From CAYIYO01 sp964367715 (lineage in GTDB: Bacteria > Chlamydiota > Chlamydiia > Chlamydiales > Criblamydiaceae), in NCBI GenBank assembly GCA_964367715.1, contig CAYIYO010000021.1, forward strand, positions 1 to 28,612: a DNA stretch of 28,612 nt. Reading direction: 5' to 3'. This document shows positions 7,355 to 16,486 of this stretch, in pieces. The translations under genes and the position numbers were made by a program. How positions within the stretch are numbered: the first letter of the stretch is position 1; every line of letters starts with the position of its first letter. The notes beneath the pieces are model-generated. The model saw only the letters and a program-made list of their open reading frames with translations, did no database searches and was not told the DNA's origin.

Positions 7355-8581
7355 TTAGTTCTCTTGCCATTGGGGGGATTGTTTCAGTTTGGTCATGAGG
7401 AACGTTGTATCGTCGATATTATGTTCGATGGCAAGTTGTTCGGCAAGGTGTAGTAGCTTTCCCATTTTAATTCCGGGAACGATCCCTTCTGCGTTAAGAA
7501 GGTCTCCTGTGATAAGAGGTGTTTTGTTGATAAGGCGCTCGATGTGGAGACGTAAGTGTTCTTTTTTTTCTTTTGAAAGCACAAGAAAAGAAGAGGCATT
7601 TTGAGGGGAGAGTGTTGCAAGGAAAGTCTCTAGGCAGAGTTGAGCATGTGGTTTTGCTAGAAATTGGACCCATGTGCTGTCAGAACTTTTTAAATTAAAA
7701 ATATTTTTTACTAAAAAATAGGTCTCGACCAGCTTTATCTCTTGTCGACTCGTCTTTAATGTTAAACATAAGTCCACCATTTCTTCCACTGCTGCTGCAG
7801 GAAATAATTGCAAAAGGTAGAAAATCGCGGGACAATTTTTAGGAAAGTTGGAAAAACAGAGAACGCGCTGTTTGAGATCATTTAGATGGACCACTGCAAG
7901 CGTGGGAAAAATCACAGGCAATAGCTCTAGGCGATGCATTTCGATGAGAGCGGAGTCAAAATGTGGAAAAGCTGCCATCTTTGTGAACTCCTGCCAGACC
8001 CGCTCGATTGCCACGGAAGGGAATAATGTGTCCGCATTAGCACGAATCGCTTCTTGGGTCTCTGAATCAATCACAAACTGAAAGCGGGCGGCAAAGCGAA
8101 AGGCGCGCATCATTCGCAGACGGTCTTCGATGAAGCGGGCATAGGGATCGCCGATGGTGCGGATGACCCCTTCTTTAATATCGCGTGCGCCGTCGACATA
8201 GTCATAGATTTCGTGTGTGAGTGGATCATAAAACATGCCATTGATGGTAAAGTCGCGGCGAAGGGCATCTTCTTTTGGTGAGCAGTAACTAATTTTTGAA
8301 GGCTTTCTTCCATCGATGTATTCGATGTCTTTGCGAAATGTCGCCACTTCGTATTGATGTCCGTTCATGACAACGATGACCACGCCGAAGGAGATACCGA
8401 CTTTTATTGTTTTTGGAAAAAGGGAAAGAACTTTTTCTGGCGAGGCGTCGGTTGCAATGTCGATGTCGTCGGAAGCATTTTTCATGATGTGGTCGCGCAC
8501 CCATCCGCCTGCAAAATAGGCAGTGTGGCCTGCGTCGTTAAGACGTTTGATGATGGCGACGGCAGTTGAAAAAGAATCCAT
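7355..8581 (-). CDS. cca: tRNA nucleotidyltransferase / poly(A) polymerase family protein
   Basis: A class II nucleotidyltransferase that adds the 3' CCA to tRNAs, or A-tails to RNA. The 408-residue product has the family order: GGWVRD near residue 25, the catalytic DIDIAT carboxylates near 39-44, ATFRKDIEY, the RRDFTINGM motif that binds the primer and nucleotide, and RLRMMRAFRFAARF of the neck domain. A helical body and tail follow. Sequence alone does not separate CCA-adding from poly(A) enzymes, because Chlamydiae often carry more than one member. It is the first gene of the minus-strand operon with the SpoU methyltransferase and rsgA, and it is divergent from mutL across about 125 bases. 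Confidence 0.9.
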   Translation of the reverse strand: MDSFSTAVAIIKRLNDAGHTAYFAGGWVRDHIMKNASDDIDIATDASPEKVLSLFPKTIKVGISFGVVIVVMNGHQYEVATFRKDIEYIDGRKPSKISYCSPKEDALRRDFTINGMFYDPLTHEIYDYVDGARDIKEGVIRTIGDPYARFIEDRLRMMRAFRFAARFQFVIDSETQEAIRANADTLFPSVAIERVWQEFTKMAAFPHFDSALIEMHRLELLPVIFPTLAVVHLNDLKQRVLCFSNFPKNCPAIFYLLQLFPAAAVEEMVDLCLTLKTSRQEIKLVETYFLVKNIFNLKSSDSTWVQFLAKPHAQLCLETFLATLSPQNASSFLVLSKEKKEHLRLHIERLINKTPLITGDLLNAEGIVPGIKMGKLLHLAEQLAIEHNIDDTTFLMTKLKQSPQWQEN

Positions 8582-8694
8582 ATATAACTTCTTGAGTATA
8601 AGCTTATTTGTATTCTATCACCTCCCATGAAATTCATCAACTTAAGAGGGAAGCTTAATCAGCCTTTTGATATAGTGATAGATAAGTGAATGCT

Positions 8695-8700
8695 AAAAGG
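8695..8700 (+). promoter_or_regulatory. Ribosome binding site that sets the mutL start
   Basis: AAAAGG lies seven bases before the ATG at 8708. The upstream in-frame ATG at 8690 has no comparable site, and the MutL family normally begins right before the IRVLDEHTINKIAAGEV motif. This favours 8708 as the true start. Confidence 0.6.
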
Positions 8701-8707
8701 TCGGGAA

Positions 8708-10567
8708 ATGTCTTCGAAAATACGTGTATTAGACGAACATACAATTAATAAGATTGCAGCAGGAGAGGTGATTGAAAACCCCGCCTCTGTAGTAAAGGAA
8801 TTAGTTGAAAATTCATTGGATGCTGGCTCTACAGAAATTACAGTAGAAATTCGTGGAGGGGGACGCCAGCTCATTCGTATTTCCGACAATGGATGCGGGA
8901 TGATTCCTGACGACGCCTTGCTTTGTTTGGAGCGTCATGCCACGTCGAAAATTCGTGACGTTGAAGACATTTTTTGTGTGGGGACCATGGGATTCCGTGG
9001 AGAAGCGATCCCTTCTATCGCTTCCATCTCAAAATTTACCTTACTCACCTGCCCACATGACAAAGACGCCATCGGCACAATGTTGAATGTCGAAGGGGGG
9101 AAAGTGGTGAGCATGGCACCTGCGTTGAGGGCGCCGGGAACAACCATTGAGGTGAAGTCCCTATTTTTTAATGTTCCTGTACGCATGAAATTTCAGCGGT
9201 CGCCGACGTACGACGCAAATGAAATCCTTAAAGTTTTAAGTATCATTGCGTTGGGGAATCCGACTAAACGCATCGAAATGATCAATAACGGCAAAGTGGT
9301 CCTGTCGGCATTGCCGGCTTTGGAAGATGCATTAGAAGAGCGCGTGCGTGCTGTACTCGGTGACGAGCTCGCCGGCCAATGCTGTCCCATCGACGAAGAA
9401 GGGGGGCGATTTAAGTTAGAAGGAGTGGTCGGTTTACCTGCAAATACCAAAGCCAATCGGACCGGCCAATATTTGTTTATTAATCGACGGCCTGTCTCAT
9501 CCCCTCTCGTTTCTTTCGCTGTGAGAGAAGGATATGGCACCATGCTATCAACAAATCGGCATCCGGTATTTGTCCTTTACCTCACCCTTCCTGGAGATCT
9601 CGTCGACGTCAACGTTCATCCCCAAAAACGTGAAGTGCGGTTGCGGCAGGATGAAGAGCTACGACGCTTTATTATCCAATCGATCGATCGTGCGCTGCAT
9701 GCCACAGGTGTCACTGCATTCACCGAGTCTTGCATTGCAGAAAGTCCTCGTTTGGAGTCCGAGAGCGATCCCGTCCCTTTTTCTTTTGCTCCAATGAAGG
9801 AACCCTTCGCGTTTGTAAAACCCTCCGTTCCCCAATTTGCGGGTTTTCCTATTGATGAAACACCACTGCTTCGTCGTTCTGCCTTTGCTCCCGAATTTTC
9901 TGTTCCTTCGTTTTCTTTTAAAGAGAGTGTGGTCCCCGTTCAAGTCGAGCAACAAGAACCTGTACTATTTAAAGAATTGACCCCGATAAAACCCTTGCCG
10001 AAAGTGATGGGGACAATTCCGCGTTTTGTGTTAATAGAAAGGGAGGAAGGGGGCATTTCATTGATCGATCAAAGAGCTGCCCATGCGCGCGTTATCTTCG
10101 AAAAGATGATGAAGCAGGAAGAAGGAAAAGAAATAGAAGTACAGAGCTTGTTGATTCCACACACGGTGGAGACGACTGTTTTGGAAGCGCTAGTCATCAG
10201 GGAGCAGATCCCGTTTCTTAATGGATTAGGAATTCAGTTGAAAGAATTTGGACAAAATAGTTTTTTGATTGATGGATTGCCTGCAATTTTTGGGAATATC
10301 GATGTTAATGCATTCGTTGCGGATCTCCTTCATGCGGCGCAGGAGGAACGACAGGCACATGCCTTTCATAAAGAGACGGAAAAACGCGTGGCAATCTTGG
10401 CAAGCCGCGTGGCGATGCGCGCAACAAAGAAACTCAGTATCGAAGAAGCAAGAGGATTAGTGGCGCAATTGATGGAATGCGAAAAGCCGTTCCAATGTCC
10501 TGCAGGAAAGCCAACGATTGTCCATTTAAGCGAAAATGATTTAATCAAACAATTTACGAGAGGATAG
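8708..10567 (+). CDS. mutL: DNA mismatch repair protein MutL
   Basis: MutL is the ATPase that links MutS mismatch recognition to strand excision. From the 8708 start the 619-residue product has the GHKL ATPase core: Glu31 in KELVENSLDAG, DNGCGM (60-65) and GFRGEAIPSIAS (95-106). Next come the transducer domain, a Pro/Phe-rich linker (about 335-440) and the C-terminal dimerisation domain. The position of the endonuclease motif (DQHA-x2-E-x4-E in nicking MutLs) reads DQRAAHARVIFE (454-465), where His and the first Glu are replaced. The later CPHGRPT-type motif reads CPAGKPT. Nicking activity therefore looks lost or altered. The gene is three bases upstream of pepP, the same order I recall from Chlamydia trachomatis. 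The 8690 start adds six residues. Confidence 0.96.
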   Translation: MSSKIRVLDEHTINKIAAGEVIENPASVVKELVENSLDAGSTEITVEIRGGGRQLIRISDNGCGMIPDDALLCLERHATSKIRDVEDIFCVGTMGFRGEAIPSIASISKFTLLTCPHDKDAIGTMLNVEGGKVVSMAPALRAPGTTIEVKSLFFNVPVRMKFQRSPTYDANEILKVLSIIALGNPTKRIEMINNGKVVLSALPALEDALEERVRAVLGDELAGQCCPIDEEGGRFKLEGVVGLPANTKANRTGQYLFINRRPVSSPLVSFAVREGYGTMLSTNRHPVFVLYLTLPGDLVDVNVHPQKREVRLRQDEELRRFIIQSIDRALHATGVTAFTESCIAESPRLESESDPVPFSFAPMKEPFAFVKPSVPQFAGFPIDETPLLRRSAFAPEFSVPSFSFKESVVPVQVEQQEPVLFKELTPIKPLPKVMGTIPRFVLIEREEGGISLIDQRAAHARVIFEKMMKQEEGKEIEVQSLLIPHTVETTVLEALVIREQIPFLNGLGIQLKEFGQNSFLIDGLPAIFGNIDVNAFVADLLHAAQEERQAHAFHKETEKRVAILASRVAMRATKKLSIEEARGLVAQLMECEKPFQCPAGKPTIVHLSENDLIKQFTRG

Positions 10568-10570
10568 GCA

Positions 10571-11638
10571 ATGCGTGAACGATTACAAAAATTACGTGAA
10601 CAGATGAAAGCGCATGAATGTTCGTTATTGTTAGTCACGGGAATGACAAATCTCTTTTACTTGACCGGACAGCAGCTATCTGCTGGAAGACTGTTGGTTG
10701 GAATGGATTTTGCAATCCTATTTGTTGATGGTCGCTATTATGAACGCTGCAAAAGCGAAGTGCCAATACCTACCGTTTTGTTGACACCCGAAAATTTTAA
10801 AGAAGAGTTGAAAAAAGAAAACACAACAGTCCTAGGATTTGATAGCGCTGACACGAGTCATGACGAGTTTTTACAACTAAAAAAAGAAATGCGCGGCACT
10901 GGAATAAAATTAATGCCCCTTCCAAATTTTGTGCAGACCCTGCGTAGAATTAAAGATGAAGATGAGATTCAGTTATTACGCGAAGCGTCCAAGCTGGGAT
11001 CAGAAGGCTATGACTACCTATTAGGATTGATCAAACCCGGCGTTACAGAAACAGAATTGGCAAAAGAATTGGAAATATTTTGGTTGCGAAAAGGGGCGCG
11101 AGGTGTTGCTTTCGAGTCAATTATTGCATTCGGACCAAATAGCTCGATGCCGCACTATCATCCGACACCCGGAGTAAAACTGCAGAATGGACAACCAGTT
11201 CTTATTGATATTGGCGTGAATGATCGCCACTATAATTCTGACATGACACGTGTGGTCTTCTGCGGTAAAGCCAGCGATGAGATGAAAACGATTTATGAAG
11301 TTGTGCGCGTTGCCCAAGAGAAGGCGTTGGCTGTATGTAAAGCGGGTGTACAGATAGGTGACGTCGATGCCGTCGCTCGTGATTATATCGAAAGTCAAGG
11401 ATACGGTAAAAATTTCACACACAACTTAGGGCATGGCGTCGGTATCGAAATTCATGAGCAGCCGTGGATGCGCAAAGGCTCTAAAGTGAAGTTAGAAGAG
11501 AGAATGCTCATCACCATCGAGCCAGGCGTCTACCTTCCAGGAGTCGGTGGAGTCAGAATCGAAGACACCATTTTAATCACCAAAACAGGCCACGAAAACC
11601 TGACCGATCGCCCAAAGGCGCTTTTAGAGATAGGTTAG
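10571..11638 (+). CDS. pepP: Xaa-Pro aminopeptidase, M24 family
   Basis: A cytoplasmic metallo-exopeptidase that removes an N-terminal residue preceding proline. The 355-residue product has a creatinase-like N-domain (about 1-125) and a pita-bread catalytic domain. All five metal ligands are visible: Asp213 (LIDIGVN), Asp224 (NSDMTR), His288 (NLGHGVG), Glu317 (TIEPGVY) and Glu331 (RIEDT). Supporting His residues lie in MPHYHPTPG. GAGAGG seven bases before the ATG is a good ribosome site, and the gene starts three bases after the mutL stop, so the two are co-transcribed. It ends convergently about 30 bases from the next minus-strand gene. Nothing unusual was seen. Confidence 0.95.
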   Translation: MRERLQKLREQMKAHECSLLLVTGMTNLFYLTGQQLSAGRLLVGMDFAILFVDGRYYERCKSEVPIPTVLLTPENFKEELKKENTTVLGFDSADTSHDEFLQLKKEMRGTGIKLMPLPNFVQTLRRIKDEDEIQLLREASKLGSEGYDYLLGLIKPGVTETELAKELEIFWLRKGARGVAFESIIAFGPNSSMPHYHPTPGVKLQNGQPVLIDIGVNDRHYNSDMTRVVFCGKASDEMKTIYEVVRVAQEKALAVCKAGVQIGDVDAVARDYIESQGYGKNFTHNLGHGVGIEIHEQPWMRKGSKVKLEERMLITIEPGVYLPGVGGVRIEDTILITKTGHENLTDRPKALLEIG

Positions 11639-11669
11639 GGAGTGCGTAACAAGTCGCAACTTGGGTTAG

Positions 11670-12410
11670 TTATTGTGCGGGAGAGAGCTTGTCTTCCAAG
11701 TTTTTAAGCATCGATTCGACATATTCGATGAACACAGGATCGCTTGTGGAGGTTGGCAAGAGGGTTGCCCATTTTGCGGCTTCTTCACGGCTGATGAAGT
11801 TTGTGCTTCCGCTACCGAATAGACTAAGGAGGGAGAGGGCTGTTGTAGGCGAGCTTTTAAAGAATAAAGTTAACATTCCGTGCCAGCGAATGATCGTTTC
11901 CTTCTCCATTTGATAGTCCAGTTCTTCTGGAGAGATGTCGTATAAGTATTCGCAGCAGTCGTTCCAGCCTTCTTTTTTATAGACCAGTTCTTCTTCGATA
12001 AGTTTAAGATAGCTATGTGTGAGAGTTGCGTCGACAGTTGTGGGGATTTGTTTTTTTATTGTTGTGCTTTCGACGTATTTATTGCGTTCGATATCAACCC
12101 AGGAGTGGTACTTCACTCCTGCAAGGAAGGGGGAAGGTTCATTTTTGATTTCTTCCAAGGAAATAGGATTATAATGGGTGGAATTGCGCGAAATTTTTCC
12201 TAGATAGCGAATATCCGGAAAAAGGGTGCCGCGCATGAACGCTTTTTTCTCTGCTTCTCCATATTTTGGAGTGTGTGAAAAATATTTTTTTGCAAGGTAG
12301 GCGTGGGTGATGGGGCCTGCCGCTTGAATAGGAAGAGAAGAGGTAATAGCCAAAATAAAAAGGGCGATAGAAAAAATACGATTATTTTTTTTTAGAGAAA
12401 AAAGTGTCAT
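11670..12410 (-). CDS. Secreted protein resembling zinc-dependent phospholipase C
   Basis: The 246-residue product has a signal peptide (about 1-30). The mature N-terminus carries a spaced His/Asp pattern typical of the zinc-dependent phospholipase C/S1-P1-like fold: THAYLAKKYF (His36), FMRGTLFPDIRYLG (Asp66), NSTHYNP (His79), FLAGVKYHSWVD (His102, Asp106) and a later TLTHSYL (His132). The assignment rests on this pattern only, and catalytic activity on phospholipids is inferred. The start overlaps the stop of the Wzc-like gene by four bases (ATGA), so it is translationally coupled as the last gene of the polysaccharide-export operon. An extracytoplasmic lipid- or glycan-processing role beside an export machine is plausible but unproven. 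Confidence 0.7.
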   Translation of the reverse strand: MTLFSLKKNNRIFSIALFILAITSSLPIQAAGPITHAYLAKKYFSHTPKYGEAEKKAFMRGTLFPDIRYLGKISRNSTHYNPISLEEIKNEPSPFLAGVKYHSWVDIERNKYVESTTIKKQIPTTVDATLTHSYLKLIEEELVYKKEGWNDCCEYLYDISPEELDYQMEKETIIRWHGMLTLFFKSSPTTALSLLSLFGSGSTNFISREEAAKWATLLPTSTSDPVFIEYVESMLKNLEDKLSPAQ

Positions 12411-15397
12411 GATAAAGAGTATTCCTCGGAGCTAGAGGTGAAAATAAATGTTAAATAAAAATTAGGATCTTGTTTTGCTTTTATAATTAAAGGTTTGAGA
12501 GTTTCTAGTAAGTCGTCGTTGAGGGTGATGGCAATATTAGAAAAAATAGTTTGCAAATAGGTGACTTCGGCGCTGTTTGGGGAGGCATCGCTGACGGCTA
12601 TGACGAGGTCGTACGTTTCCTTTAGTTCTTCCATTAGGGAGCGGTATTTTTGGGTTGCGATGTGTTCGTTGCTGTATCGGGTGAATCCGCCTTGTACAAT
12701 ATAATCGTAATCAGCTTCATGGAAAATTTCTGGTGTATCGATTTCTCCTTCAAGATATTGAAGGAGCCCTTTTTTGCCTTTTGTTGTTCCCTCCGTTGTT
12801 TCTAAAAGAGAAGCAGGGACGAGGATGACGGAAAGCCCTTTTTTTGAGGCTAAGCGTGCGAGATCTTTTGAATAGTTAGCCCCGTTATTTAAGGCTAAAA
12901 GAATCTTATTGTCTTTGACCTCTTGTTGACAGAAGAAAGTGAGCACATGGCGCATCGTATTAAGATCTTCGTCAAGAAGCGGAGAGGAACGATCTTTTCC
13001 GTATCGATTCGAAAGTGTTCCAGAGACGTTAATGCCGAGGGCTCTTAAGTTGTCGCGAGAAGCAGAGATACCTCTAAACGACTCTTTTGCGAGGAAATAG
13101 GAAGTCGAGAAGAACGCTCCTGCTAATCCGCCTAAGATAGCGAATAAGATAAGTTTAGGTGAGCGAGGAAAAACGGGTGGGATGGCATGATCGATGGGAC
13201 CTGAAAGGATAGCATCGAGATTTGTGGAGATGTTTTTCGTTTCGACCAAACGTGCAATTTCTTGACTCATGCTCATGCTAGATTTGAGTTGTTGGTCGAC
13301 CATTGTTTCATCGATCCACTTTTGTGGCCACTCCGAGAGATTTGAATTCAATTCTTTTTGTTGGTGAGCGATTACCTTTTTTTCATCTTCTAGCGAAGAA
13401 ATACGTGTTGTGATGTATTCTTCGAGCTGTTTATCTAAGATGGAGATGCGTTGATGGATCAGAGAAAGAGTAATGTTTTGAAGGTTGAAAATTTTATCTT
13501 TAACAAGTTTGCTGCGTAGATTGAGCACTTGATTTGTTTGTGCAAGGTGCATTTCTAGAAAGGTGCGTTGAAGGAGAAGTTCTTCTCTGATTCGATCTTG
13601 TTCGCGAGGACTGCGATGTGCTTGATCTTTGAGCTGCATCAACTGGTTGGAGTAGACCACGATGATATTTTGGCTGATGCTATCTTGGACAATGGATTTA
13701 AGCGAGCTGACTTCAAATTCGGGATCTTGAAGATTTTCGATGACATAGAGATTATTCATCATCGACGATTGAATTTGGTCGAGTTCAGAGCAGTATCCCA
13801 AGTAGAGATCGCGAGAGAGTTTTAAAGAAATTCCTTGAAATTCGTTGTGACTGCTTCCTTGGTGAGCCATCTGCTCTTGTAGGGTTTTTTCTTGTGCTTG
13901 GTAGAAGTGGACCAGGTTGGAGAGGTAGGCGAGGAATTGGGACTTTCTACCGTTCCATTCGGCAGTTTTGCGTTCTTTTTCTTGAGGAGGTAAAGCGTCC
14001 CATACATTTTTGTATTCTTTGAGCTTTAGGAACCATCCTTCTAGCATGTATTTAGGATCTTTAAGGAGCTTTTCTGGTGGTTCAGGAATGCGGTTGTCTT
14101 GGAGTGCGAGAGCCATTTCTTTTAGGTAGCCGGTGACTTCACGTGTTTCTTCCATTTCTGCTAGTTGCGAGGCAAAGGTTGATTCTTTGTTTGTTTTGGA
14201 GTGGAGAGAGGCGTTTCGGAGAGTGAAGTCAATTTCGTTTGATTCTTTTTTTAATGCACGGATTTCGCTGAGGAGATCATTGATGACGTGGGAGTCGCCT
14301 CTTGTCGAATATTGGTCGTAGTAGACGCATCCTTTTTCTTGTGCGGATTTCAGACGTTTGATTTCGAAGTCGATGTCTTGTGATTTACGGACGTGTTCTC
14401 TTTGGGAGAGACTGATGAATTCGATGGTCGATTTGGGGTCGTAGAAGCCGGTCGAAGAGATGTCGTTGTAGCGCTCGTTGGAGTAGTCGTGCATGATGCC
14501 GCGGAGGTAGTCTTCTTCTTCTTTTTGGCGACGTTTTAGGTAGGCGATCTGCTCTGTTGTTTGTTTCGATTGTTCATCGCGAAGAAATTGTTGGTAGATT
14601 TTCATCAATGCATTGACGATGGTAGCGCCTTGATGACGGTCGGGAGCCATGTAGGTAATTTTTATGACCGATTTATTCTTTAATTCTGGGGTGATATCAA
14701 TTTTATCTGCGAGAGAATCTGCTAGGGCGTTGACTGAAAGGAGTGTGAGGTAGTAGGAATTTGACGGTTGAGTAGGGGTGTTTTTGACCAGTGTGAGAGA
14801 GAAGTTATCTCCTTTGAAAGGAATATTAAACCTTCCTTTGCCGATCGAATGGCCGTCTTCTTTTAGCTCGTATTCGTCGTCGGAAAGGAGAGTCAGGGTC
14901 ATTCCTAAAGGAATCTCATTTTCATAGTGGACATCTTTTGCGATGATTGCGGGGATGTTGTCTGCGATATTCGGTCTTACATAGCGGCGGAAGCGTCCAT
15001 ATTCGTTGCGAATATTTGCTAGAATCGTGTCAAAAATGTTGTGTTTTATCGGCTTAGGCGTGAGGACAGCATGGAGATTTAGCGAGCGGATGAGGTCAGC
15101 AGTGAGAGAACGTGATTTTAGGATACTGATCGCTTCTTGTTTTGCATCGTTCTCTGCGCCCCCGGACATCAGTGCATTAATAGAAAAAGCGCTGTTGCTG
15201 CTTTGGCTGGCATTGCTTTTTTCTCTAAATGTGGCGTTGATTTCGTAGGAGACCGGTTTTGTCAATGAATAGCCGATTCCAAGTCCTGAAAAGACGAGGG
15301 AGGTCCAAAGGATTTTATTTTTTGCCTTCGACAGAATGCGTTTGGCATCGCTAAAGGTCACCAAAAATTCTTTTGACTCATCCCATTGATTTTTCAT
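12407..15397 (-). CDS. Wzc/Wzz-type polysaccharide co-polymerase with degenerate kinase domain
   Basis: The protein sits in the inner membrane and is expected to control chain length and export of a surface polysaccharide with its Wza-like neighbour. The 996-residue product has a first membrane segment (about 28-46), a Wzz-like periplasmic part with the YMAPDRHQGATIVNALMKIY signature, and a very long helical/coiled-coil region (about 270-720). The second membrane segment is at about 748-770 (LILFAILGGLAGAFFSTSYF). The cytoplasmic C-domain is shaped like a BY-kinase, but the Walker A position reads LLALNNGANYSKD (no GKS/GKT) and the C-terminus lacks a tyrosine cluster. Wzc proteins are usually about 700-750 residues, so the coiled coil is greatly enlarged. 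It is 26 bases downstream of the export lipoprotein gene. Confidence 0.88.
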   Translation of the reverse strand: MKNQWDESKEFLVTFSDAKRILSKAKNKILWTSLVFSGLGIGYSLTKPVSYEINATFREKSNASQSSNSAFSINALMSGGAENDAKQEAISILKSRSLTADLIRSLNLHAVLTPKPIKHNIFDTILANIRNEYGRFRRYVRPNIADNIPAIIAKDVHYENEIPLGMTLTLLSDDEYELKEDGHSIGKGRFNIPFKGDNFSLTLVKNTPTQPSNSYYLTLLSVNALADSLADKIDITPELKNKSVIKITYMAPDRHQGATIVNALMKIYQQFLRDEQSKQTTEQIAYLKRRQKEEEDYLRGIMHDYSNERYNDISSTGFYDPKSTIEFISLSQREHVRKSQDIDFEIKRLKSAQEKGCVYYDQYSTRGDSHVINDLLSEIRALKKESNEIDFTLRNASLHSKTNKESTFASQLAEMEETREVTGYLKEMALALQDNRIPEPPEKLLKDPKYMLEGWFLKLKEYKNVWDALPPQEKERKTAEWNGRKSQFLAYLSNLVHFYQAQEKTLQEQMAHQGSSHNEFQGISLKLSRDLYLGYCSELDQIQSSMMNNLYVIENLQDPEFEVSSLKSIVQDSISQNIIVVYSNQLMQLKDQAHRSPREQDRIREELLLQRTFLEMHLAQTNQVLNLRSKLVKDKIFNLQNITLSLIHQRISILDKQLEEYITTRISSLEDEKKVIAHQQKELNSNLSEWPQKWIDETMVDQQLKSSMSMSQEIARLVETKNISTNLDAILSGPIDHAIPPVFPRSPKLILFAILGGLAGAFFSTSYFLAKESFRGISASRDNLRALGINVSGTLSNRYGKDRSSPLLDEDLNTMRHVLTFFCQQEVKDNKILLALNNGANYSKDLARLASKKGLSVILVPASLLETTEGTTKGKKGLLQYLEGEIDTPEIFHEADYDYIVQGGFTRYSNEHIATQKYRSLMEELKETYDLVIAVSDASPNSAEVTYLQTIFSNIAITLNDDLLETLKPLIIKAKQDPNFYLTFIFTSSSEEYSLS

Positions 15398-15423
15398 TTT
15401 GGTCGCCTATCAGCATAAAGTTG

Positions 15424-16479
15424 TTATTGTGCGATTTGGTAGATTCCATACCCTGCTTGAACTCCTGAAACGCTAGGTAACAGCTGGTCGATGAAACGGT
15501 TCCATTGTGTAATTGGCTTTTCGCTTACGTAGATCGTGTCGCCTGGCATAAGGAGAAGACTGTCGTTGGGTAGGTGGATGATATGCTGCCAATTTAACAC
15601 GTAAATTTTTGGGGAGGGGATATTTCCTCTGATGACTTGGATATTGCTTTTGTCGCCGGTGTAGGGAATGCCGTGCGCAGCGACGAGAGCTTCACGAAGG
15701 GACATAAATCCGTAAGGCATGTCGAGGTAGCGCGGGAGGCCGACTTCGCCCATGATCATCACTTTTGTGTCGGAAGGGTTGGCGATGAAAATTTTGTCGC
15801 CGCCGTACATGACGATGTTGTGGGACATGTCGCCATTGTTGAGGAGTTGGTACATGTCGATCGAGAGAGGTCTGCCATCACGTAGAACGTAGCTTTTGAA
15901 GAGATTTGCGTTAGACGGAATGTGCGCTTTGGCAAGCACTTCATAAAGACGCATTTTTCCGTCGACAGGAACGGCGTCGGTGGCGACAAGGCCGGCGAGT
16001 TCTACTTTTCTCATGAGACGATTTTTATAGGAAACGAAGACTTCCGCGTCTTTGATATGGCGATCGAATTCTTCCTGAATTTTTTCTCTTGTTTCGTCGA
16101 GAGTGAGCCCTGCAACATAGACAGAAGGGATATCCGGAAGGTCGACATGGCCTTTGTAGACTTTGAATCCGCCGACACTTTCGTTGATGAATTGGATCGA
16201 TTGCATCAAGTCTTTGCGGGAAGGGTGGTAGATGACAATATTGAGGATGTCATCTTCTGCGACGACATCTTTGTATTCTTCCATTGCGTCGTAGGGGAGG
16301 TCGTCGATGCAGGTGCCTTCCATTTCTAGGATGGCGAGTTTTCCTTGTCGAATTTTGTAGGAGTCGATCACGAATTCATCTGCACCATAGACGTCGTAAT
16401 TGTAACAGGAGCGGTTTGAGCAGCTTGTCGCGCTGATGAGCAAAAGGAAAAAGCTGAGGAAGAGAGGAATAGATTTCAT
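15424..16479 (-). CDS. Wza-like polysaccharide export lipoprotein (SLBB domains)
   Basis: An outer-membrane export pore or periplasmic adaptor of the Poly_export/SLBB family. The 351-residue product has a lipoprotein-type signal with Cys20 (LISATSC). The Poly_export domain begins around VVAEDDILNIVIYHP and includes VDLPDIPSVYVAGLTLDETR. Two SLBB-type repeats follow (KVELAGLVATDAVPVDGKMR and VMIMGEVGLPRYLDMPYGF), each leading to a GDKIFIA or GDTIYVS strand. A short hydrophobic C-terminal segment could be the outer-membrane helix. The gene lies seven bases after metK and 26 bases before the Wzc-like gene, which makes a working export pair almost certain. Ribosome site is weak, consistent with coupling to metK. 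Confidence 0.92.
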   Translation of the reverse strand: MKSIPLFLSFFLLLISATSCSNRSCYNYDVYGADEFVIDSYKIRQGKLAILEMEGTCIDDLPYDAMEEYKDVVAEDDILNIVIYHPSRKDLMQSIQFINESVGGFKVYKGHVDLPDIPSVYVAGLTLDETREKIQEEFDRHIKDAEVFVSYKNRLMRKVELAGLVATDAVPVDGKMRLYEVLAKAHIPSNANLFKSYVLRDGRPLSIDMYQLLNNGDMSHNIVMYGGDKIFIANPSDTKVMIMGEVGLPRYLDMPYGFMSLREALVAAHGIPYTGDKSNIQVIRGNIPSPKIYVLNWQHIIHLPNDSLLLMPGDTIYVSEKPITQWNRFIDQLLPSVSGVQAGYGIYQIAQ

Positions 16480-16486
16480 TTAATTA

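Noticed and set aside
8690..8707. Upstream ATG of mutL adding six residues
   Set aside because: No ribosome site; the downstream ATG at 8708 has AAAAGG at proper spacing and matches the family N-terminus.
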